A DNA stretch of 10,275 bases from Bacteroidetes bacterium QS_8_68_15. GTDB taxonomy: Bacteria > Bacteroidota > Rhodothermia > Rhodothermales > Salinibacteraceae. Under the pieces are notes generated by a model that had not been told where the DNA came from, searched no databases, and saw only the letters and a program-made list of their open reading frames with translations. The stretch is from NCBI GenBank assembly GCA_003023245.1, contig PXTR01000012.1, forward strand, positions 1 to 10,275, given 5' to 3'. Position 1 is the first letter of the stretch; each line of letters begins with the position of its first letter. This document shows positions 1 through 6,176 of the stretch, in pieces. Made by a program: the position numbers and the translations under genes.

Positions 1-49
1 CACTTGATGCGGGATCTCCCTCGGTTTGGCTGCCAATAATCCGAATGAG

Positions 50-71
50 ATTCCGGATCGGGGTCCGGAAT
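50..71. repeat. ATTCC/GGAAT palindromic intergenic repeat
   Basis: An 8-bp perfect inverted repeat (ATTCCGGA at 50-57, TCCGGAAT at 64-71) encloses a 6-base loop and is followed by GAC. The ATTCC...GGAATGAC design is that of short palindromes dispersed in many bacterial genomes, such as dRS3 of Neisseria. A related, larger group lies at 8270-8378 in this window. The flanking bases 1-49 also fold weakly (GGGA/TCCC at 11-20, TTGG/CCAA near 26-36) and may belong to the same element, which could be cut by the window edge. No gene is visible in 1-197. Confidence 0.6.
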
Positions 72-160
72 GACACATTTTCTGATAGGTCACAACTTGA
101 GTTATCCATCGGACGCGCAACAGCGAAGGCGCCGCACCAACAAAGCACGACGCCTCCACG

Positions 161-202
161 ACGTTCCCCCTTAAACGTTCAACGTTCCCCCTTCAACTTA
201 CC
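161..202 (-). repeat. Heptamer ladder at the rpoD stop codon
   Basis: Six consecutive 7-base units cover the 3' end of the sigma factor gene. On the plus strand they alternate between ACGTTC(C/A) and CCCTT(A/C)A, with a final variant (196-202) that holds the TAA stop. The 12-base string ACGTTCCCCCTT recurs exactly 21 bases apart (161 and 182), that is, three units. In the sense of the gene the ladder is G-rich. It is one of a series of such ladders in this window, each with its own unit. Confidence 0.75.
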
Positions 203-1037
203 CAATGTGCATCTGAAGGTCTTCCTTGCGGTGCTTCTGACGGAGTTTGCGCAGCGCCTTCTCCTTGATCTGGCGCACGCGCTCCCGCGTCAGGCCGAAG
301 CGCTGGCCGATCTCTTCGAGCGTGAGCGGGTGCTCGCGCCCGATGCCGAAGTAGAGGCGCGTGATTTCCGCCTCGCGGTCGTGAAGCATCGAGAGGGCGC
401 GCTCGATGTCGACCTTGACCGACTCGCCCATCATCTCGTCGTCGGGCGTGCCGGTGTCCTCGTCAGGGAGCACGTCGAGCAGGCTGTTGTCGTCCTCCTC
501 GTTGAAGGGCGCGTCCATCGAAAGGTGGCGGCTGGAGTGCTGCATCGCCTCGCGCACCTTCTGAACGTCGATTTCGAGCTCTTCGGCCAGCTCCTCAATG
601 TTGGGGTCGCGGTCGTGCTGCTGGCTGAGCTCGGCCTTTTTCTTGCGGATCTTGCTGATCGTGCCGATGCGGTTCAAGGGGAGACGCACCACGCGCGACT
701 GCTCGGCGAGGGCCTGCAAGATCGCCTGCCGAATCCACCACACCGCGTAGGAGATGAACTTGAAGCCGCGCGTTTCGTCGAAGCGCTTGGCGGCCTTGAT
801 GAGGCCATAGTTGCCTTCGTTGATCAGGTCCGACAACGAGAGGCCCTGCCCCTGGTACTTCTTGGCGACCGAAACGACGAAGCGCAGGTTCGCGCGCACC
901 AGCTTGTGGAGCGCCTCGTCGTCGCCGTCTTCGATGCGCCTCGCCAGTTCGACTTCTTCTTCAGGTTCGAGCAGGTCGATCTGGCCAATCTCCTGGAGGT
1001 ACTGGTCCAGCATGCGTTGCTGGCGAGGGGCGTACAT
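198..1037 (-). CDS. rpoD: RNA polymerase sigma factor, RpoD/SigA family
   Basis: Sigma-70 subunit that directs RNA polymerase to promoters. The 279-residue protein begins directly with region 1.2 (about 9-40: [19 protein letters not shown]). Region 2 follows at about 42-112, with core-binding [18 protein letters not shown] (70-87) and the -10 reading and melting segment [15 protein letters not shown] (92-106). Region 3 is at about 120-195 (RHLSMDAPF, 170-178). Region 4 is at about 210-265 with the -35 helix-turn-helix (EEIG, then [18 protein letters not shown]). Region 1.1 is absent, as is normal for the roughly 287-residue Bacteroidota primary sigma. The ATG at 1037 was chosen because it gives the family's usual short N-terminus; the frame stays open to an ATG at 1124. 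No Shine-Dalgarno sequence precedes it. It could be a second primary-like paralogue rather than the sole housekeeping factor. GH3 lies upstream on the same strand across a structured 451-base gap. Confidence 0.9.
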   Translation of the reverse strand: MYAPRQQRMLDQYLQEIGQIDLLEPEEEVELARRIEDGDDEALHKLVRANLRFVVSVAKKYQGQGLSLSDLINEGNYGLIKAAKRFDETRGFKFISYAVWWIRQAILQALAEQSRVVRLPLNRIGTISKIRKKKAELSQQHDRDPNIEELAEELEIDVQKVREAMQHSSRHLSMDAPFNEEDDNSLLDVLPDEDTGTPDDEMMGESVKVDIERALSMLHDREAEITRLYFGIGREHPLTLEEIGQRFGLTRERVRQIKEKALRKLRQKHRKEDLQMHIG

Positions 1038-1294
1038 AGGACGAGGACGGTACGTGTGTTCGAGGGAGAAGCGAGGCGCTCGTCGAGAAAAGAGCGAGTC
1101 GAGAAGCGGACGGTGGCGTGCCACGGAGAAGCCGGGGCGAACGCGCGGGGCGGACCCGAAGAAAGGGAGAACGGAAGCCGCCGGGCGACCGCGTTACAAT
1201 CGTGCACCACGCACGAGCGCCGCGCACGGTTCCGCGAAACGGGCTAATCGGCTGTTTCAGCGTGCGTTATGGCAAATATTCGACGTTTGTTTCT

Positions 1295-1331
1295 CCGGGG
1301 CGACGCTCGTCTGCGCGAACGGTCGCCCCGG
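1295..1331 (-). other. Strong hairpin upstream of rpoD
   Basis: A perfect 10-bp inverted repeat (CCGGGGCGAC at 1295-1304, GTCGCCCCGG at 1322-1331) encloses a 17-base loop. No T-run follows on either strand, so it is not a standard intrinsic terminator. It lies about 260 bases before the rpoD start and could be part of its leader or a 3' structure of the GH3 transcript. Confidence 0.55.
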
Positions 1332-1353
1332 CGGGATGAGGCGTACCGCCTGG

Positions 1354-1381
1354 TTCGTGATTCGTAATCCGTGATTCGTGA
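1354..1381 (-). repeat. Four-unit heptamer ladder, 5' side of rpoD
   Basis: Four tandem 7-base units fit the plus-strand consensus TTCGTGA, each with at most one or two changes. The 10-base string CGTGATTCGT recurs exactly 14 bases apart (1356 and 1370). Read in the sense of the minus-strand genes it is A/C-rich, the polarity seen on the 5' side of other genes here. Confidence 0.75.
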
Positions 1382-1434
1382 GGAAGTCGGGCCGATGCGT
1401 TTGCGCTCGAAATGTACCAGTGGAAGCCGTTCGG

Positions 1435-1450
1435 TGAGCGCTGACGCTCA
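1435..1450. other. Short perfect hairpin downstream of GH3
   Basis: TGAGCG and CGCTCA form a perfect 6-bp stem around a CTGA loop, 39 bases past the GH3 stop codon. On the GH3 strand no T-run follows it; on the plus strand a CTTTTT comes a few bases later. Its position suggests a 3' end structure, but it is not a convincing intrinsic terminator. Confidence 0.4.
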
Positions 1451-1478
1451 AATGCTTTTTCGACGGTTGTAGGAAGCA

Positions 1479-1506
1479 GCTTCACGCATCACGCGACACG
1501 CAACAC
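1479..1506 (-). repeat. Four-unit heptamer ladder across the GH3 stop codon
   Basis: On the coding strand the last codons and the trailer of the GH3 gene consist of four consecutive units of the form GTGNNGC. The TGA stop is inside the third unit, so the C-terminal residues VLRVA are largely encoded by repeat units. In gene sense the ladder is G/T-rich, like the other 3' ladders. Confidence 0.75.
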
Positions 1507-3072
1507 CTCGTCGGCCACGTCGCGCTCTTCGCTCATGCGGGGCACCTTCGTCTGCCCGGTCACGCGCTCCTTTTCGTGTTGGAGCCAGCGGTAAAAGGTG
1601 CCCGACGGCAGCACCTCCACCGTCGGCGCGCCGAAGGCTTCGGCCTCGCGGCGAATGCGGTAGTGGCGGTTAACCTGCCGCAGGTGCTCGTCGAGGGCGC
1701 GCGCGAAGCGATCCCGGTCGAGCGCGCCGTTGCCGTTTCGAGCGCCGGACTCGAACTCCACGAGCCACTGGTGCGACGGCAGGCCGTTCTCGTCGTCCGC
1801 CTCGGGGTGCGGGGCGAGGTGAAAGTCTCTCATGCGCGTCCCTACCGCGCGGCAGGCCGCCTGCATCGCCGCGCGCGCCTCCTCCCCGAAGACCGCCTCG
1901 CCGTAGGCGTCCACCATCTCGGAGGTGCGCCCGGCCACCTCAATCTTGTGCGGAAAAAGCCCCGTGAACCGCACCACATCGCCGACGCGGTAGGCCCACA
2001 GGCCGCTGGCGTTCGACACGACGAGCGCGTAGCGCACGCCCGTCTCGACCTCGGCAATCGTCAGCCGCTCGGGCTCGTCGCCGTCCGCGTCGAGTTGGTC
2101 GAGCGGGACGAACTCGTAGAAGACCTCGCTGCCCAGGTGCAGCAGCATCGACGAGTCGCTCTGGTCGGACTGGAAGGAGAAGAAGCCCTCCGACGCGCCG
2201 TAGGTTTCCAGAAAGTCCACCGGCTGCCCGCGCGGCCGGCCGATCCGCTTGTCCAGCAGCTCGCGGTAGGAGCTCAACGTCACGCCCCCGCTGATGAAGA
2301 CTTGGAGGTTCGGCCACACGTCGGCGACGGTGTCGGCGCGCCGGCCCGTCTGGCGTTCGTACTCGGCCATCAGCTTCTCGAAGAGTACCAGCGCCCACGT
2401 CGGCGCCATGACCACGAGGCGCACGTCCATCGTGGCCGTGCGGCGGGCGATTTCCGTGAGCTTGCGGTTCCAGTCCGGCAGGAAGGCGACCTCGTTGGGG
2501 ACCGCCTGAAGCAGGTTGCGGAAGTAGGACGGGGCCTGCTCGGCGACGAGTCCGCTCACCTCCCCGACGAGCGTGCCGGGGAAGTCATCGTCCTCGGCGA
2601 TGCGGCCCGGCAGCGTCAGGTGCTTGCCGAACAGGAACGACGGGTCGCCCGTCTCGGCCAGGTAGTGCAGCCCCGCCCCGATGCTGAAACGCCGGTCGGC
2701 GGCGAGGCTTCGCTTCGAGAGGGGAATGATTTTGCCGTCGGAGGTGGTGCCGCTGGAGACGGCGAAGTGGGTCATGCGCCCGGGCCAGATCACGTCTTCG
2801 GCCCCGTTGCGGATGCGGCGGGCGTCCGCGCGCAGGTCGTCGTAGGTGTGCAGCGGAACGCGCTCGCGAAAGGCGCGCGTCACGTCGGGCGCGGCGGCGA
2901 TTTCGGCGAAGTCGTAGCGGCGGCCCCACTCGGTATCGGCGGCGGTGCGGAGGAGGCGCCGCAGGAGCGCCTGCTGCGTGCCGACGGGGTCGCGCCGGAA
3001 GCGGGCGTGCGCGCGCAGGTGCGGCGTCCAGCCCAGCGCCGCGCGCAGCGTGTCTTTCAGGGCGGATTTCAC
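1489..3072 (-). CDS. GH3-family acyl-adenylating enzyme (auxin-responsive GH3 fold)
   Basis: Member of the GH3 family, firefly-luciferase-fold enzymes that in plants adenylate jasmonate or auxin and join it to amino acids. The bacterial members' substrates are unknown. All three nucleotide-binding motifs are present: SSGTTSDGK (P-loop), ETYGASEG (the YxxSE motif) and AYRVGDVV (the YRxGD motif). Conserved early landmarks are TEWGRRYDF and the VIWPG...FAVSSGTT stretch. The reading frame is open to ATGs at 3144 and 3177, but I prefer the GTG at 3072. It places TEWG near residue 47, as in other bacterial GH3 proteins, and codons upstream of it have many more A/T third positions than the gene body. 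This gives 527 residues. The product is probably cytoplasmic. It diverges from folP, and a heptamer ladder covers its stop codon. The exact reaction cannot be read from the sequence. Confidence 0.85.
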   Translation of the reverse strand: MKSALKDTLRAALGWTPHLRAHARFRRDPVGTQQALLRRLLRTAADTEWGRRYDFAEIAAAPDVTRAFRERVPLHTYDDLRADARRIRNGAEDVIWPGRMTHFAVSSGTTSDGKIIPLSKRSLAADRRFSIGAGLHYLAETGDPSFLFGKHLTLPGRIAEDDDFPGTLVGEVSGLVAEQAPSYFRNLLQAVPNEVAFLPDWNRKLTEIARRTATMDVRLVVMAPTWALVLFEKLMAEYERQTGRRADTVADVWPNLQVFISGGVTLSSYRELLDKRIGRPRGQPVDFLETYGASEGFFSFQSDQSDSSMLLHLGSEVFYEFVPLDQLDADGDEPERLTIAEVETGVRYALVVSNASGLWAYRVGDVVRFTGLFPHKIEVAGRTSEMVDAYGEAVFGEEARAAMQAACRAVGTRMRDFHLAPHPEADDENGLPSHQWLVEFESGARNGNGALDRDRFARALDEHLRQVNRHYRIRREAEAFGAPTVEVLPSGTFYRWLQHEKERVTGQTKVPRMSEERDVADEVLRVA

Positions 3073-3274
3073 GCGAGACGAAAGGCGGTTCGGGAAAAAG
3101 CCGACGGAAATGCCGACATCGAGCGGAAGGCCACGCCAACCCATCGGCGACCGCGCCCGTAAAAGCGCGCTGCGCAACGTGGTTCCGGTGGGCGCTCGGG
3201 GTCGTACCCCCTTCGTGGACGGCGGACCGTGGACGGCCGCCCCGCTCGCCGCCGGCGTCTCCGCTCGTCAGAAG

Positions 3275-3309
3275 AGAACGATTCACGAACCCACGACCCA
3301 CGAATTTCA
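3275..3309 (+). repeat. Heptamer ladder before folP
   Basis: Five 7-base units precede the folP start, two of them identical tandem copies (ACCCACG at 3289 and 3296). In folP sense it is A/C-rich. Within the same divergent GH3-folP gap, CGTGGACGGC is directly repeated 14 bases apart (3214 and 3228), again a multiple of seven. No promoter with a good match was found in this 253-base gap. Confidence 0.6.
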
Positions 3310-3325
3310 TCCCCCACAACGGCTC

Positions 3326-4321
3326 GTGACTGCTCCTGAAAGTAGCTCGCTCAACTCGGCGCCAAATGCTTCCAAGCAAGCCGACGCCTACCCCCCCGAT
3401 CGCTTCGTGCTGGACTGCGGCGGCGGCCGCCGGCTCGACCTGCGGCCCGGCGCCGGCGCGCCGGCGGTGATGGGCATCCTCAACGTGACGCCCGATTCCT
3501 TTTCCGACGGCGGGCAGTTTCTCGAAAAAGAGGACGCCCTCGCTCGCGCCGGGGCGATGCTGGAAGAAGGGGCCGACGTGATCGACATCGGTGGGGAGTC
3601 GAGCCGCCCGGCGGGGTCGGTCTACGGAGAAGGGGCGGCGGCGGTGGCGGAGGAGGAGGAAAAGCAGCGCGTCTTGCCGGTCGTCGAGGCGGTGGCCGAA
3701 CGCTTCCCCGAGGCGGTGCTTTCGGTGGACACGTACAAACCCGGCGTGGCACGGGCGGCGCTGGAAGCGGGCGCGCACGTCATCAACGACATCACGGGGC
3801 TGCGCATCCACCCCGAGACGGCGGAGGTGTGCGCCGAGCAGGGCGCGCCGCTGGTGGTGATGCACTCGCAGGGCCGGCCCGGGGCCTTCGAGCATACGTC
3901 CGAGTCCTCGGGAGATGGGGTCGAAGACGTGGCGAGCGCGCTCGAAGCCTCCGTCGAGACGGCCGAGAAAGCCGGCGTTCGCCAAGTCGTCGTGGACCCG
4001 GGCTTTGGCTTCGGAAAAACGGCCGAGGAGAATCTGCGTCTCGTGGCGAACAGCGGGGGGCTCGTGCGCCGGATTGGGCGGCCGGTGCTGGTGGGCATTT
4101 CCCGGAAGAGCACCATCGGCGAGGTGCTGGCGCGGAGTCGGGAACGCGAGGAGGCCGTGCCCGTCGGCGAGCGCCTCTTCGGCACGCTCGGGGCGACGGC
4201 GGTGGCCGCGATGCGCGGCGCGACCCTCGTGCGGACCCACGACGTACGCGCCACCGTTGAGATGCTTTGCACGCTGTCTGCGTGTGAGGGGGCGGGGGTA
4301 CGGGCGCCTGGGCGTTCCTGA
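3326..4321 (+). CDS. folP: Dihydropteroate synthase
   Basis: Condenses 6-hydroxymethyl-dihydropterin pyrophosphate with p-aminobenzoate to make dihydropteroate in folate synthesis; cytoplasmic TIM barrel. With the GTG at 3326 the motifs are: MGILNVTPDSFSDGG (49-63, first loop), VIDIGGESSRPAG (85-97), SVDTYKPGVA (133-142), VINDITGLR (152-160), VVMHSQGRPG (177-186), VVDPGFGFGKTAEENL (222-237), GRPVLVGISRKSTIG (251-265) and LVRTHDV (301-307). All catalytic and substrate-binding stretches look intact. The start is uncertain. A GTG at 3407 would give 304 residues, nearer the usual 280, while 3326 keeps PDRF in front of the family's usual N-terminal strand and adds about 25 unconserved residues. 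The last 15 residues are a nonconserved tail. cdaA follows 137 bases downstream, the usual neighbour of folP in Bacteroidota, so they probably share a transcript. Confidence 0.93.
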   Translation: MTAPESSSLNSAPNASKQADAYPPDRFVLDCGGGRRLDLRPGAGAPAVMGILNVTPDSFSDGGQFLEKEDALARAGAMLEEGADVIDIGGESSRPAGSVYGEGAAAVAEEEEKQRVLPVVEAVAERFPEAVLSVDTYKPGVARAALEAGAHVINDITGLRIHPETAEVCAEQGAPLVVMHSQGRPGAFEHTSESSGDGVEDVASALEASVETAEKAGVRQVVVDPGFGFGKTAEENLRLVANSGGLVRRIGRPVLVGISRKSTIGEVLARSREREEAVPVGERLFGTLGATAVAAMRGATLVRTHDVRATVEMLCTLSACEGAGVRAPGRS

Positions 4322-4422
4322 TTTGCTTGCGCTCCCGGTCGGCCCGAGTCGCCCTTTTTGATCGAAAAGGCCCTGCGAAGAAGGCACCGACCGCTCCTTC
4401 CTGTGCTCCGCCGGCACGCTCC

Positions 4423-4454
4423 CCCGCACTCCCATATCCCCGCACTCCCGCACC
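4423..4454 (+). repeat. Octamer ladder just before the cdaA start
   Basis: Four tandem 8-base units with consensus CCCGCACT end four bases before the GTG start of cdaA. The 12-base string CCCCGCACTCCC recurs exactly 16 bases apart (4422 and 4438). It is C-rich in gene sense, matching the 5' polarity of the other ladders, but the unit is eight rather than seven bases. Confidence 0.65.
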
Positions 4455-4458
4455 CACT

Positions 4459-5280
4459 GTGCCGCTTCTCGATATCCTTTCGGTAGGCGTCGTCGACGTG
4501 ATTGAGATCACGCTGGTGGCGTACCTGCTCTACCGGCTCTACGAGCTGATGCGCGGGACCATCGCGGTGCAGATTTTCTTCGGCATCATCGCGCTCTACC
4601 TGGTGCAGCTGGGCGTGCGCATCCTGGAGATGACGATGCTGGGAGCCATTTTTGCCAAGCTCGGGGAGGTGTTCGTGCTGGCGGTCATCATCCTGTTTCA
4701 GCCGGAGATCCGGCGGCTGCTGCTGCGGCTGGGGCAGAACCCGCTGGTGCGGCGGCTCGTCTCGTCTCCCGCGCAGGAAGAGCTGATCGACGAGGTCGGC
4801 GACGCGGTCGCGGACATGAGCGAGCAGAAGATCGGAGCGCTCATCGCCTTTCAGCGCTCGACGGGGCTGCGCAGCTACATCGAGACGGGGGCCGACATCG
4901 GCGCGCAGGTCACGAGCGACCTCCTGGTGACGATCTTTCACTCGCAGAACCCGCTTCACGACGGGGCGGTCGTCATCCAGAACCGCCGCCTGGAGGCGGC
5001 GCGCTGCATCCTGCCGGTGTCCACGTCGATGAGCCTGAGCCCGGAGATGGGCCTGCGTCACCGCGCGGCGGTGGGCCTCACCGAGCAGACCGACGCCTTC
5101 GTGGTGGTCGTCTCGGAGGAAACCGGAGGCATCTCTATTTCCGAAGACGGAGAGTTGATGTCGGACCTTTCGCCGCAAGACTTCCGGGAGCGGCTGCGCG
5201 AGGCGCTCTCCTCCCCGTCGGGGACGTCGGTGACGGAGCACGCCGAGACGGATCCTCTCCCCGAGGAGGTGACGGCGTAA
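4459..5280 (+). CDS. cdaA: Diadenylate cyclase (c-di-AMP synthase), membrane-bound CdaA type
   Basis: Makes cyclic di-AMP from two ATP, a messenger that controls potassium, osmolyte and cell-wall balance. The 273-residue protein matches the usual CdaA length. Hydrophobic segments at about 5-28, 34-53 and 60-80 form the N-terminal membrane part, followed by FQPEIRR and a linker. The DisA_N catalytic domain spans about 120-230. It has GALIAFQRSTGL (126-137), the active-site DGA (168-170 in NPLHDGAVVI) and RHR (200-202 in MGLRHRAA). These catalytic motifs are complete, so it should be active. GTG at 4459 is chosen because PLLDILSVGVVDVIEI corresponds to the family N-terminus. The frame extends upstream through a proline-rich stretch that is merely the intergenic repeat translated. 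folP precedes it, and pcm follows after 89 bases. It has no Shine-Dalgarno sequence. Confidence 0.93.
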   Translation: MPLLDILSVGVVDVIEITLVAYLLYRLYELMRGTIAVQIFFGIIALYLVQLGVRILEMTMLGAIFAKLGEVFVLAVIILFQPEIRRLLLRLGQNPLVRRLVSSPAQEELIDEVGDAVADMSEQKIGALIAFQRSTGLRSYIETGADIGAQVTSDLLVTIFHSQNPLHDGAVVIQNRRLEAARCILPVSTSMSLSPEMGLRHRAAVGLTEQTDAFVVVVSEETGGISISEDGELMSDLSPQDFRERLREALSSPSGTSVTEHAETDPLPEEVTA

Positions 5281-5369
5281 AAACGAAGGAGAGAACGAGA
5301 GAGGTTGAGAAAAACCGTTCCCGTTTGCCTTCATTCTTCTTTCCACTCTCTTCCCGTCTCACCTTCTAA
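5281..5369 (+). other. cdaA-pcm gap: purine tract then pyrimidine tract
   Basis: Directly after the cdaA stop about 30 bases are almost all purine (GAAGGAGAG, GAGAGAGG); the last 40 bases before pcm are almost all pyrimidine (CCTTCATTCTTC, CACTCTC). The two halves are roughly inverse complements and could pair as a long imperfect stem. A 7-base spacing is discernible (CTTCATT followed by CTTCTTT) but weaker than at other boundaries. No promoter or clear terminator was seen. Confidence 0.4.
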
Positions 5370-6098
5370 ATGGCTCCCAACGCTTCCTCGCCGGAACGAA
5401 CGCCGCCGTTCGAGCGTCGCCGCGCGCGATTGGTGAACGAGCTGCGCGACAAGGGACTCAGCGGAAACGACAGCAGCGAGCGCGTGCTCGCGGCCGTCGG
5501 GCGCGTCGAGCGGCACCGCTTCGTCGATGCGGCCCTGCGCCCGCGCGCCTACCAGGACGATGCGCTCCCCATCGGGCAGGGGCAGACGATTTCGCAGCCG
5601 TTTACGGTAGCCTACCAGACGATGCTGCTGGACGTGCGGGAGAGCGACCGCGTGCTCGAAATCGGGACGGGGAGCGGCTACCAGGCGGCCATCCTCTGCG
5701 AGATGGGCGCGCGCGTCTTCTCCATCGAGCGCCACGGGCAGCTGCTGAAACGCACGCAAGCGCTGCTGAAGGAGCTGGGCTACCGCGTGGTCACACGCAC
5801 CGGCGACGGCACGCGCGGCTGGAGCGCCTACGGTCCGTTCGACGGCATCGTGGTGACGGCCGGGGCCACCGAGCCGCCGGCGCCGCTGCTGGAGCAGCTT
5901 CGCGCGCCCGGCGCAGCCGATGACGACGGCGACGGCGCACGCGGCGGACGGCTCGTCGTGCCGGTGGGGGACGACGAAGGGCAGCGCATGGCGCGCATCA
6001 CGCGCATCGGTCCCGAGCCCGACGACTACGAGCGCGAACACTTCCGATCCTTCCGCTTCGTCCCGCTCATCGGCGAAGCCGGCGGGCACACGGATTGA
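5370..6098 (+). CDS. pcm: Protein-L-isoaspartate O-methyltransferase
   Basis: Uses S-adenosylmethionine to methylate isoaspartyl residues in aged proteins, the first step of their repair; cytoplasmic. The 242-residue protein shows the family N-terminal part (LVNELRDKGL, VERHRFVDAALRPRAYQDDALPIGQGQTISQP; residues 21-77). The SAM-binding glycine motif VLEIGTGSGYQAAIL (95-109), the acidic residue after strand 2 (FSIE, 117-120), GDGTRGW (145-151), FDGIVVTAG (157-165) and GGRLVVPVG (192-200) follow. An acidic insertion (about 180-191, rich in Asp and Gly) sits between LLEQLR and GGRLVVPVG, where most members have only two or three residues. It may stem from local GACGGC duplication. The ATG at 5370 is the only start giving a normal length. 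It lies downstream of cdaA on the same strand and converges with the gene ending at 6163; a heptamer ladder starts at its stop. Confidence 0.93.
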   Translation: MAPNASSPERTPPFERRRARLVNELRDKGLSGNDSSERVLAAVGRVERHRFVDAALRPRAYQDDALPIGQGQTISQPFTVAYQTMLLDVRESDRVLEIGTGSGYQAAILCEMGARVFSIERHGQLLKRTQALLKELGYRVVTRTGDGTRGWSAYGPFDGIVVTAGATEPPAPLLEQLRAPGAADDDGDGARGGRLVVPVGDDEGQRMARITRIGPEPDDYEREHFRSFRFVPLIGEAGGHTD

Positions 6099-6176
6099 CG
6101 AAGGTCGACTGACGAAGGTCGATTGGCGAGCAAACCGCTGACCAATCGCAAATCGAAAATCGTCATTCGACAATCG
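6093..6176. repeat. Twelve-step heptamer ladder between convergent pcm and 6163-7857
   Basis: An unbroken 7-base register runs from the last codon of pcm into the last codons of the converging gene. On the left, GATTGAC-type and GAAGGTC units alternate (TGACGAAGGTCGA repeats exactly 14 bases apart, at 6096 and 6110). On the right, five units end in ATCG or TTCG. Both stop codons (6096-6098 plus, 6163-6165 minus) lie within units. The two halves are inversely related. Confidence 0.75.
6121..6147. terminator. Possible bidirectional terminator-like hairpin
   Basis: GATTGG (6121-6126) pairs with CCAATC (6142-6147), and AGC pairs with GCT inside, leaving an AAACC loop. It lies midway between two convergent genes where termination from both sides is expected. 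On the minus strand a short T-rich stretch (GATTTTCGATTT) follows a few bases later. No proper T-run adjoins the stem on either strand, so this is only a candidate. Confidence 0.35.

Larger units (their letters stand above)
1038..1488 (-). other. 451-base leader region between GH3 and rpoD, no gene
   Basis: I see no credible gene here; short reading frames on both strands lack any recognisable sequence. The region holds two clean hairpins (1295-1331 and 1435-1450), a four-unit heptamer ladder (1354-1381) and the outer end of the GH3 ladder (1479-1506). A minus-strand ATATTTG near 1271-1279 resembles the 3' half of a Bacteroidota -7 element, but no TTG lies at the right distance upstream, so I do not call a promoter. 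The rpoD promoter most likely lies somewhere in this stretch. Confidence 0.5.

Noticed and set aside
45..1247. Long plus-strand reading frame (400 codons) opposite the sigma factor gene
   Set aside because: Antisense shadow of rpoD caused by high GC; the minus strand gives a full sigma-70 protein and the plus-strand product has no recognisable pattern.
1271..1279. ATATTTG as a Bacteroidota -7 element for rpoD
   Set aside because: The TTTG half matches, but the TA is off and no TTG/TTTG element lies about 20 bases upstream.
1257..1485. Short minus-strand frames between GH3 and rpoD
   Set aside because: They run through hairpins and heptamer repeats and show no protein-like composition.
1576..3162. 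528-codon plus-strand frame opposite the GH3 gene
   Set aside because: Mirror frame of a high-GC gene; Arg/Ala/Val/Leu-rich with no motifs, whereas GH3 shows all family motifs.
2585..5346. Two long minus-strand frames (2585-4453 and 3622-5346) across folP and cdaA
   Set aside because: They overlap each other and two unmistakable plus-strand genes; their products are low-complexity Arg/Pro/Ser-rich sequence.
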